64,000 nucleotides of DNA from Pseudomonas cremoricolorata DSM 17059 = NBRC 16634 (GTDB lineage: Bacteria > Pseudomonadota > Gammaproteobacteria > Pseudomonadales > Pseudomonadaceae): the NCBI RefSeq assembly GCF_000425745.1, contig NZ_AUEA01000017.1, forward strand, positions 31,744 to 95,743, read 5' to 3'. Positions within the stretch are counted from its first letter, which is position 1, and every line of letters begins with the position of its first letter. The notes beneath the pieces were generated by a model, which did no database searches, was not told the origin of the DNA, and saw only the letters and a program-made list of their open reading frames with translations. The translations under genes were made by a program, and so were the position numbers. Shown here one piece after another: positions 50,595 to 62,500 of the stretch.

Positions 50595-53500
50595 CTCGGC
50601 CAACTGCTCATCGTCGAGGGTTTGCGCGGCCGACGCCGGTTCATCATCCGTGTCCGGCGTCGCAGCAGCGGACGCGACGGCGTCTTGCCCGTCGTCCTGC
50701 TGATCGGCCAGGGCCGCCAGCACCACGGCCTCGCTACCTTCGTCGGCCTGGGCTTCGAGCATCCGTGCCCCTGAAGCGCCGGTAGCGATGGTGATCTTCA
50801 ACTGCGCCGTGTCGCTGCTGCCGTTGGGGTGGGTGAGGGCGTAGTTGAAGGTGTCCACCTGGCCGACCACCGCGGCGCTGAGGCCGGGTTTGAGGGTGTA
50901 GGTGTAGCTGCCATCGGCGAACACCAGCAGCGTGCCGTACAGCCCGGCCACGCTGACGCCGTTGTAACCGGGCAGGGCATAGCTGTTGGCGGCGGTTTGC
51001 ACGCTCAGGGTGGTGAGGTTCGAACCCAGGGTGTCGCCGTTCAGCAGGTTGCCGGTGGCAGTGGTGGCGGTATTGACCACGAACTCGGTGAGCGACTTGG
51101 TGGTGGTGTTGAGGCTGGCTGTCACCGAGCCGCTCAGGCCGAGCGTCACGGCCGCCTTGATCGCCACCTGATAAGTGCCTGCCGTCTGGTTACGGAACAC
51201 GTGGCTCTTGCCGCCACTGCCGAGCAGGTCGAGCAACTGGCTACCGCTGACTGTTTCCATCACCGTATAGCGACCGTTGCTGCCCAGCTTGCTCAGCTCC
51301 AAGGTGATGCTGTTGCCCAGGTTGAGCAGACTGTTGGTGGTCAGGTTGACCTCAAGGTCGGCAGTGGTATTGCTGGCCACGGTATGCGTCACCGTGCCGA
51401 CCCGCGTACCTGCCAGGCCGGCCAGGCTGATCGGATCGAACGCCTGGCTACCAGGGGTGAGCTTGTTGGTCAGGCTCACCGTGCTGCGCCCGACATCGTC
51501 CACCGCATCGACCACGGTGGCCGGAGCGCCGAGGTTGCTGTCGCTCCAGATTTCCGTGGCCTGCGGGCTGTCGATGCGCACGTACAGGTTGGCGGTGTCG
51601 CTCTTGCCGTTGGGGTGGCTGAGCTGATAGCTGAACACGTCGACCTTGCCGACACTGGCCGGAGTGCCGCTTGGGGTGTAGGTGTAGCTGCCATCGGCCT
51701 TGATCACCAGGGTGCCGTACAGGCCTTGCACGCTGGTGGCGGCGCCGGCATTGACGTACACGCCGCCCTTGAGCACTTGCAGCACCGCGCCGTCGTCCGG
51801 GCCGAGAATGTCCGGCGTGCCATCGGTGCCTGGGTCGGTGATGACGTTGCCGCTCTTGACCACGCCGCTGCCGGTGAATTGGGTCAGGCTGGTGACCTCG
51901 AGGTCGAGCCGGGTGTTGACCGTGGTCACCACGCCCAGCCCGCCCGAGGTCACCAGCAACTGGTAGTCACCGGCGCGCAGGGCCCCGATTTCGGCCCGTA
52001 CACCGACGCCGGGCAGCAGAATCAGCGTCAGCAGGGCCGAATTGCTGCCCGTGGCAACATCGACCCAGGCGCCGGCGGCGTTCTTCACCTGCAAGGTGAA
52101 GGTGGGGTTGTTGAGCACGCCCACCAGATTGTCCACGGCCAGCGTCAGGGTCGGGTTGACGGTGGTGCCGGCGGCCACGCTCCAGGTGAAGGCCTTGGTG
52201 GTGTTGAGGCCAACCAGCAGGGTGTAGCTGTCGTTGATGGTCGGCAGCTTGCTGGTCACCGGCGCCAGGTTGACCACGGCGGTGACCAGGTTGTCGCTGG
52301 CCACCACTGGCCGGTCGGCATCGACGTCCGGCGCCACCACCGTGGCGATGCCCGAGACATTGCCGCGCGGGTCGGTGAGGGTCACGCTCAGGCGCTGACC
52401 GTTGTCCTGAACGGGGTTGAGGGTGATGCGGAAGGTGCCATCGGCGCCGATCACCACGCCGCTTTGCAGCACGCTGCCATCGGCCCCGCGCACGGTGACG
52501 CGGGCACCGACTTCGCCAGTGCCGCTGAGCTCGCTGCCGGTGGCGTTGACCAGCAGGTTGCCGGCGATGGCCGGTGGGGTGATGTCCGGCGCGGTGAGGG
52601 TCAGCACCGGCGAGACGTTGCCAGCGGCATCGGTGAGGCTGACGCTGAGGGTTTCGTGGTTGATCTGCGCGGCGCTCAAGGTCACCACGAAGGTGCCGTT
52701 GGCAGCCACCACGGCCTGCCCGACCACGCTGCCATTGCTGCGCACGATGACCCGGGCACCCGCTTCGCCGCTGCCGCTGAGCAGCGTGCCGGCGGCATTC
52801 AAGGTGGCACTCGGCAATGCCGGTGGCGTGGTATCGGGCGCGGTCAGGCTGGTGCTGGCCGAGGTGTTGCCGGCGGCATCGGTCTGGCGCACGGTCAGCA
52901 CCTGACCATCGGCCTGCACCGCGTTGAGCACCAGACTGAATTGCCCGTTGGCGGCCACGGTGGTCGAACCGAGCACCACGCCGCCGCGACCGGTCACCTC
53001 GACCCGCGCGCCGGCTTCGCCGACACCGCTCAGGCGGCTACCGCCGTCGAGCAATTGCAGGTTGCTCGGTGCCAGGGGCGCCTGCACGTCCGGCACGGTA
53101 TAGCTGAGCACGGGTGATGGATTACCTGCGGCATCGGTCTGGCGCACGCTCAGCACCTGGCCATTGAGCTGCGCGCTGGCCAGATCGACGCTGAAGGTGC
53201 CAGCCAGGCCGACCACTGCCGTGCCGAGCAAGGTGCCGTTGGCGCTGCGCACGGTCACCGTGGCTCCGGCTTCACCGCTGCCGCTGAGCACCAGGCCATT
53301 GGCCGAGAGCGCGGTGACCAGCGGTTGCGCCGGCGCAGTGACGTCGGCGGCGATCAGCACGAAGGGCTGCGACTCGCCGCCGCTGGAGCGGGCGCTGACG
53401 TCCAGGCGCTGGCCGTTGAGCTGAGCCTGGTTGAGTTCGACCGTGAAGGTGCCGGCGGCGCTGGCCTGGGCTGAACCCAGCAGTGTCCCGGCAGCGTTGA

Positions 53501-56500
53501 CCACGCGCACTTCGCTGCCCGCCGCGGCGCGTCCGCTGACCACCAGGCCATCGACGCTGAGACTCACCAGGGTCGGTGTGGCCGGCACCGGTTCCAGTGG
53601 CGTCGTGTACGGCACCACCGTTGAGGTATTGCCGGCGGCATCGGTCTGCGTCACTGCCAGCTCGACGCCGGGGTTGGCTTTCGGGCTGAGGCTGACCTGG
53701 AAGCGGCCATCGGCACCGACCTCGGCGCTGCCGAGCAAGGCGCCGGCCTGCACGACACGCACCGTGGCGCCGGCTTCACCGCGACCGACCAGCACCTCAT
53801 AGGCGCTGTTGATCGACAGGTTGCTGACCGGGTCAGGTGCGGTGGTGTCGGCGGCCACCACGGTCTGTAGCGTCGAGGTGTTGCCCGCCGCGTCGGCGGC
53901 GCTCACGCTCAGGGTCTGGCCGTTGGCCTGGGGCGGCAGCAGGGTGATGACGAAGGCGCCGCCTGCGGGCACCACGGCCTCGCCGAGCAGGCTGCCGTCG
54001 GCGCCGCGCACGCGCACCGTGCTGCCCACCTCGCCGCTGCCGGTGAGGGTGGTGCCGGTGGGGTTGAGGGAAAGATCCTGCAGTTGCGCAGGTGGCGTGA
54101 GGTCAGGCGCGGTCAGCAGCAACGGCTGCGACGGATTGCCCGCGGCATCCTGGGCGATGATGCTCAGCACTTCGCCATTGCGCTGCGCTGGCGTGAGCTC
54201 GACGACGAAGCGGCCTTCGGCGTCGATCGTGCCTTGCCCGACCCGATCACCGAAATTGTTCAGCACGGTCAGCCGGGCGCCGGCTTCACCGCTGCCGCTC
54301 AGGCGCGTGCCTTCGGCGTCGAGGCTGGCCACGACCTGCGCCGGTGGGGTGAGGTCGGGGGCGTCGAGCAGCGTGGGCAGCGACAGGTTCTGGCTGGCGT
54401 CTTCCAGAGTCACCTGCAGCTGTTCGCCATTGCGCAGCGGCGTGTCCAGAGCAACGCTGAAGCGCCCATCGGCCCCTACCGTGGCACGACCGACCTCGAC
54501 CCCGGCGACGCTGACGCGCACCGTGGTGTTGGCTTCGCCAGTACCGCTGAGCAGGTCGCCGGCGGCGTTCAGGCGCAGTTCCTGCGGCGCCAGTGGTGGG
54601 GTGCGATCCGGGGCGATGATCAGCACCGCCTCGCTGAGGTTGCCCGGTGGGTCGGCCTGGACCACGCTGAGCTGTTGGTTGTTGATCTGCGCGGGGGTCA
54701 GTTCGACGCGGAAGGTCTCGTCCGCCTGCACCACGCCACGCCCGATCACCACGCCAGCGGCGTCGCTGATGGTGACGCTGGCGCCGGGTTCACCGCGGCC
54801 GGTCAGCACCGCGCCGTCGGCGCTGATACGCACCTCGGTGAGCGCCGCCGGTGGAGTGAAGTCTGGGGTGGTCAGGGTGATGACCGGCGAGACGTTGCCG
54901 GCGGCATCGGCCTGGCTCAGGCTCAGCACTTCGGCATTGCCCAGCGGTGGGTCGAGCACCAGGCTGAAGTTGCCGCTGGCATCGACCGTGGCGCTGCCAA
55001 GGATCTCACCATCGGCATTGCGCACCGTCACCCGCGCACCGACCTCGCCACGGCCACTGAGGCTGGCGCCATCAGCCGCGACGCTGACCTCGCTGAGTGC
55101 GGCCGGCGGGGTGGTGTCGGGGGCAGTGAACTCGGCGACGGCCGAGCGGTTGCCGGCGGCATCGGTGAGCACCACGTCGAAGGTTTCGCCATTGGCCTGA
55201 TGCGGCAGCAGCGCAACCTGGAAGGTGCCGTCGAGGCGTACCGTGCCAGTGCCGAGCACGCTGCCATCGGCGGCCAGCACCGTGACCCGCGCGGCGGCTT
55301 CGCCGGTACCTTGCAGCAGGCTGCCGCCAGCGCTCAGTTGCAGGTTGTCGGCAGGCTCGGGGGCCAGCAGGTCGGGCGCCAGCAGGCTGACGCTGTCGGA
55401 GGTATTGCCGGCGGCGTCGGTCTGGCTGGCATCGAGGCGTTCGCCGTTGATCTGCGCGCCGTTGAGGGTAACGCTGAAGCGGCCATTGGCGCCCACCTGG
55501 CCGCTGCCGAGAATGACCCCACCGTTACCGGTGATGCTCACCTGCGCACCCGCTTCGCCGCGACCCGTAACCACCAGACCATCGACCGACAGGCGCAGCT
55601 CGCTGAGCGGCTGCGGTGCAGTGGTATCCGGCGCTTGCAGCAGCACCGGCAGCGAGCGCGTGCCGTCCTCGCCGAGCGCGCTGACCTCCAGCCGCTCGCC
55701 GTTGGCCTGAGGCTGTTGCAGGTTCACCGTGAAGCTGCCATCGGCGCGCACCTCGGCGCTGCCCAGCAGCACGCCGGTCGGGCCGTACACCTCGATACGG
55801 CTGCCGACGCTGCCCTGGCCGCTGACACTCAGGCCATCGGCGGCCAGTTGCAGCGCTTCAGGTACTTGGGGGGCGAGCACGCCAGGCAGGGTGAAGGTTT
55901 CGCTCAGGGACACATTGTTGCTGGCATCGGCCTGCACCACGCTCAGGGTCGTGCCCGGTGCCGCTGCCGGCGTGAGGGTGACGAGGAAGTGGCCGTCGGC
56001 ATCGACCTTGGCGCTGCCCAGCACCTCGCCGTTGGCATTGCGCACGGTGACGGTCGCGCCGACCTCGCCATGACCGCTCAGGCTGCTGCCGTCGGCGGCC
56101 ACCGCCAGGTGGGTGACCAGCGCCGGCGGCGTGGTATCGGCCGCAGTCAGGCTGGCGACCGGCGAGACATTGCCCGCCCCATCGGTGGCGGTGATCGACA
56201 GTTGCTCGCCATTAGTCTGGGCGCTGTCCAGCGTGAGCTGGAAGGTGCCATTGCCGGCCACCGTGACCGTACCGAGCACGTCACCGCTGGCCGTGCGCAC
56301 GGTGATCGTGCTGCCTGCCTCGGCACTGCCAGACAGTTGCAGGCCGCCACTTGCCAGCAGCAGGTCATCGGGCGCCGCCGGCGGCGTCAGGTCGGGTGCA
56401 AGCAGCGGTGTGGCGTTGGAGACGTTGCCGGCGGCATCGGTCAGCACCACGCTCAGTGCCTCACCGTTGAGCTGGGCGCTGTCCAGGGTCAGGGTGAAGC

Positions 56501-59500
56501 TGCCATTGGCGGCCACCTGGCCAGTGCCGATCAGTGCGCCCTGGGCATTGCGTACGCTCACCTGGCTGCCGGCTTCACCCACGCCGCGCAGGGTCAGGCC
56601 ATCGTTGTTGAGCACCAGGTTGCTCGGTGCGGCAGGGGCTTGCAGGTCGGGGGTGCTCAGCGTCACCGCTGGGGATACGTTGCCCGTAGCATCGACCTGG
56701 GTCACACCCAAGGGCTGGCCGCTGTTCTGCGGCGGGGTGAAGGTGATGCTGAAGTAACCGTCGGCATCGACCGTAGCACTGCCAACCACCGCGCCTGTGG
56801 CATTGCGCACGCGCACGCTGGCCCCCGGCTCGCCAGTGCCGGTGAGCTGGCTGCCGTCGACACTGAGGTTGAGCTGGCTGACCGCAGCCGGTGGCGTACG
56901 GTCGGGGGTGGCAACGCTGGCAGGGTCAGAGATATTGCCGGCAGCGTCGGTCAGGGTGACCTGCAAGCGCGCGCCGCTGATCTGCGCGTTGGGCAAGGTG
57001 ATCTGGAACTGCCCGCTCTGATTGACCGTGCCGGTTGCCAGCAACACGCCGTCGGCGTCGCGCACGCTGACGCTGGCGCCGACTTCGCCGCGACCGCTGA
57101 GCACGGTGGCGGCGTCATTCAGCGCCAGGGCCGTGGCTGCCTGCGGTGGGGTGATGTCCGGCGCCTGCACGCTGCTGATTGGCGAGGCGTTACCCGCCGC
57201 ATCGCTCAGGCGCACCAGCAGGGTTTCGCCGTTGACCGGTGCCGGTTGCAGGTCGATGCGGAACACACCGTCGCCATCGACCAACCCGGTGCCCAGCAGA
57301 TTGCCGGCGCTGTCGCGCACGCTGGCCGTCGCCCCGGCTTCGCCGCGCCCGGTCAGGGCCGAGCCATCGCGCTCGACGACGATTTGCAGCGGTGCATCCG
57401 GCGGGGTGATGTCACGCGCGGTGATGCTTGCAGGCTCCGAGACCGCGCCACTGTCTGCACGGGCGCTGACCTGCAGCACCTCGCCGTTGAGCTGAGCACG
57501 CTCGAGGAACACCAGGAAGCTGCCATCGCTGCCCACCGTGGCGCTGCCCAGGGCAACCCCACCGGCGCTGACGCTGACCACCGTACCCGCAGTGGCCTGG
57601 CCGCTGAGGCTGAAACCGTCGAGGCTGATCTGCAAGGCGCTGGGGGTGTCGATGACTTCTGCAGGTGGGACGCTGACGCCGACCGGCTCGAGGGTTTCGT
57701 TACCGGCCTGGTCGATGACCACCACCTCAGCGCTGTCACCGGGTTGCAGCGGCGGTTCTACCGTGAGCACGAAGCTGCCATCGCTGGCCGCCGTGGTTTG
57801 CCCCAGATCACCACCGGCATTGCGCACGATCACCGTGCTGCCAGGCTCGGCGTTGCCGCTGATGCTGCTGCCATCGGCACTGACCAGTACATTCTGCGCC
57901 GCTGCCGGCGGGGTGGTGTCGGGGGCATTGACCGGCAACTCGGCCGAGCTCAGGCCGCCGCCATCGACCGCCACGATGTTGAGCGCTTCGCCGTTGGTCA
58001 GTGGGTTCGGCAAGGTGACAGTGAAGCTGCCATCGGCCGCCACCGGCGCGCTGGCCAGCTCATTGCCAGCCGCGTCACGCACCACCACCAGGCTGGCGCC
58101 CGGAGCGCTGCCGCTCACACTGCTGCCGTCCAGGCTTACCGTGGCGCTGGCGGGCGCCTCTGGCGGCGCGGTGTTGGGCGCCGTCAGGTCGGCTGCTTCG
58201 GAGGTGTTGCCGGCGGCATCGCGCAGGGTCACCTGCAAGGCCTGACCATCGTCTTGCGCAGGCTGGAGGTTGATCAGGAACGCGCCATCTTCGAGTACCA
58301 GGCCTTCGCCGACCAGCACGCCGGCGGCGTTGCGCACCTCGACCACACTGCCGACTTCGCCACGGCCGCTGATCTGCGAGCCACTGGCGTTGATCTGCAG
58401 TTCGCTTGGCGCATCGGGCGCGGTGGTGTCGGCGGCGGTGTAGCTGGCGCTGGGCGAGGCATTGCCCTGGCCGTCGATGACCTGCACGGCCAGCACTTCA
58501 CCGTTGGTCTGTGCGGGCAGGCTCACGCTGAAGCGGCCGTCGTCATCGACCACGGCACTGCCCAGCAGGGCGCCGGCGCTATCGCGTACCTCCACCCGGC
58601 TGCCCGGCTCGGCGCTGCCGCTGAGCAGGGTGCCGGCAGGGTTGAGCTGCAGGTCATCGGCAGCCAGCGGCGGTTGCAGATCGGGAGCGGTCAGCTCAAC
58701 GGGCGGCGAAACGTTCCCGGCAGCATCGGTGAGGGTGGTGGATAGGGCCTGGCCATTGAGCTGGGCGGGTGTCAGGGTCACGCTGAAGCGGCCGTCTGCG
58801 CCGACTTCGGCGCTGCCGACGAGGCCCTCGGCATTGCGCACGGTCACGCTCGTGCCCGGTTCGCCGAGGCCGGTCAGGGTAGTGCCATCGGCCGACAGCC
58901 GCAGTTCGCTCGGCGCCGCTGGCGCTTCGAGGTCGGGCGCCTGCAACGCCACTTGCTCAGAGACATTGCCCGCCGCATCGCGCTGTTCCACGGTCAGCGC
59001 CTGGCCGTTGCGCTGGGCGCTGTCGAGGGTCACGGTGAAGGTGCCGTCGGCATCCACCTGCGCCGCGCCCAGCACGCTGCCATCGGCGGCGCGCACGCTG
59101 ACCACGGCACCCGGCTCGCCCTGGCCGCTGACTTGCAGGCCATCGGCGCTCAGTTGCAGCGCCTCGACCGGCGCTGGCGGTTGGGTATCGGCCACGGTGA
59201 TGGTGACCGCTTCAGCGCTGTTGCCGGCGGCATCGCTGGCTTCGACGCTGAGCTGCTGGCCGTTGCGCTGTACAGGTTCCAGGCTGATCTCGAAGCGGCC
59301 GCTGGCGCCGACCGTAGTGCTGCCGAGCACTTCGCCGTCAGCTCCGCGCACGGTGAGGGTCGAGCCAACCTGGCCGACGCCGCTGAGCAGGCTGCCGCTG
59401 GCATCGACCACGATGGCCGAGGGCTGCAACGGGCCGAGCAGGTCGGGCGCGGTGACGCTGCTGGGCGCCGAGCTGTTGCCCGCGGCATCGGTGAGGCTGA

Positions 59501-62500
59501 CATCCAGCTGCTGACCCTGAATCTGCGCCGGTTGCAGGGTCAGGCTGAAGCTGCCGTTGTCGGCTACGCTGGCGCTGCCAAGCAGTTCGCCTTGAGCATT
59601 GCGCACCTCGACGCGGGCACCGGCTTCGCCGCGACCGCTCAGGGTGCTGCCATCGGCGCTCAGCTGCAGGTCGCTGGCTGGCAGCGGCGCAGTAGTGTCC
59701 GGGGCTTGAGTGGCGGTAGGCAGCGAGCTGTTGCCCGCAGCGTCGAGCACCACCACGCTCAGCGATTCGCCATTGCGCAGCGGTGGCTCGAGGGGGATGT
59801 CGAAGCGGCCATCGGCGCCGGCCTGAACACTGCCTATCAGCGTACCGTCGGCATCACGCACCTGCACCTCGCTGCCGGCTGACGCATTGCCGCTGACGCT
59901 GCTGCCGTCGGCACTGACTTGCACGTCGCTGGGGCTGGCCGGCAGTACGGTTGGCGGCACGCTGAACTCCAGCGCCGTCGATACGTTACCGGCAGCATCC
60001 TGCTGCACCGCACTCAGCACCGCACCTGCGGTAACCGGCGGATCGAGCGTCACCCGGAAGCTGCCATCGGCCGCCACGTCGGCACTGCCCAGCAACACGC
60101 CGTCGGCATCGCGCACCTGCACCAGGGCGCCGGGTTCACCGCGACCGGCCAGCACGCTGTCGGTGAGGTCGATCTGCACTTCGCTGACGGCTGCTGGAGG
60201 CGTGGTATCGGGCACTGCATAGTCGAGCGTGGTCGAACGATTGCCGGCGGCGTCGATGACCTGCACGGTCAGCGTCTCGCCATTGCGCAGCGGCGTGTCC
60301 AGGGTCAGGCTGAAACGTCCGTCGCCATCGGCCAAGGCACTGCCCAGCAGCTCGCCATCGGCGTCGCGGACCTCGACCCGCGCGCCCGCTTCGGCGCTGC
60401 CGGTGAGGGTCTGGCCATCGCTGAGCAGCAGATCAGCGGCAGGCTCAGGCGCGACCAAATCCGGCGCAGTCAGCGGCGCACTGCTGCTGTTGCCGGCGGC
60501 ATCGGTGAGGGTCACGCGCAGCGGGCTGCCGTCGATCACCGGCGGCTGCAACTGCACGGTGAATTCGCCATTGGCCGGGACTGCCGCTTCGGCCAACACC
60601 TGGCCCTGGGCATCCAGCACGCGCACCACGGTGCCCGGTTCGCCGCGCCCGGAGACGCGGCTGCCGTCGTTGCTGATCGCCAGCGCGGTCGGCGCTTCGG
60701 GCGGGGTGATGTCCACCGGCAGGCTGAGGTCCGGTGCGCTGACGCTGCCGCTGAGCGAGGTATTGCCCGCCGCATCGGTGGCGCTGACCTGCAATGCCTG
60801 GCCGTCGACCTGAGCCGGTTCGAGGCTCACCACGAAGCTACCGGTGCCATTGACGGTGCCGGAGCCGAGCAGAGTGCCTTGGGCATCGCGCACCTGCACT
60901 TGGCTGCCAGGCTCGGCGCGGCCGATCAGCAGGCTGCCGTCGGCGCTGACGCTGAGTTCGACCGGCGCGTCCGGCGCGGTGAGGTCGGGCGCGGTAATGG
61001 GGGTTGGCAGCGAGCTGCTGCCATTGGCGTGCAGCGCCACCACATGCAACGGCTGACCGTCGGCAATCGGCGGATTGAGCGGCAGCGTGAAGGTGCCCTC
61101 GGCACCGACCACGACGCTCGCCAGCGTCTCGCCATTGGCGTTACGCACCTGCACGGTCACTCCAGCGGGCGCGCTGCCGCTGAGGCTGCTGCCGTCTTCT
61201 GCCAACAGCAGATCGCCAGGGCTCGGCAAGGCCGGGATTGCCGACACCAGGTGGTTGACGAAGTCCGACGTCAGCCCGGCCGCGTCGGTCTGCACCAGCG
61301 TCAGGGTGGCGCCTGCCTGCACCGCAGGGTCCAGGGTCAGGACGAAGTTGCCGTCGATGCCAACCACGCCGGTGCCCAGCAGCTGGCCGTTGCCATCACG
61401 CACGCTCACCACCGCTCCCGGCTCGCCACGCCCGCCGATCAGACTGCCGTCGACACTGACCACGATGTCGCTGACCGGGTCGGGCGAGCTGATGTCCGGG
61501 GCCTGGAACAGCAGCGGCGTCGAGCTGTTGCCGGCGGCGTCGAGCAGGCGGATGTCCAGGGTTTCGCCGTTGAGCTGCGGCACATCCAGAACCAGCTCGA
61601 AGCGGCCATCGGCGTCCACCTGGCCGCGGCCGATGAGGATTCCGTTGGCGTCACGCACCCGCACCTGCGCACCGGCTTCGCCCGTGCCGCTGAGCACGCT
61701 GCCGTCGACCAGTTGCAGGTCGCCTGGCTGCGCCGGAGGGGTCAGGTCGGGGCTGCTCAACGACACCGGGGTGGAGTCGTTGCCCGCAGCATCGGTGAGC
61801 AGCACTTGCAGGCGACTGCCGTCGATCACAGGCGGATCGAGCGTGATGCTGAACTCACCCTCGGCAGTGACAACGCCACTGGCGATCACATTGCCCTGGG
61901 CGTCGCGCACGGTAACCGTGGTGCCCGCTTCGCCGCGACCGCTCAGTTGGCTGCCGCCGGTGTTGATCACCAGGCCCGTCGGCGCTTCAGGAGGCGTGTC
62001 GTCGGTTGGCGCTTCCAGGTTCGGCGCGGTGATGCTGGCGTTGTTCGAAACGTTGCCAGCGGCATCCTCGGCGCTGACCTGCAGGGTCTGGCCTTCAGTT
62101 TGCGCCGGGTCGAGGGTGACGCTGAAGGTGCCGTTGGCGGCGGCCTGGGCGGTGCCGATCAATTCGCCCTGGGCGTTCGTCACACGAATGCTGCTGCCCG
62201 CTTCGGCGCGGCCGCTGAGGCTGCTGCCATCGGCGCTGACCAGCAGTTGCGCCGGGGCGTCCGGCGCGGTGGTGTCCGGGGCTGTGAGGGTGGCGGGGAT
62301 GGAGTTCTGTCCGGTGGCCGGGTCGACCGCCACCACTTCCAGGCTCTCGCCGTTGCGCTGGGCTGGCGTCAGGCTGATGGCGACCGCGCCATTGGCACCT
62401 GCAACGGCGCTGCCGAGCAGCGTGCCGTCGGCGCCGCGCACCTCGACGCGGGTACCGGGGGTCGCGCTGCCAGTGAGCGAACTGCCATCGGCACTGAGCA

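Noticed and set aside
46261..52295. RTX (GGxGxDxUx) calcium-binding repeats near the adhesin C-termini
   Set aside because: No nonapeptide series is visible; the region fits the non-RTX T1SS adhesin C-terminus.
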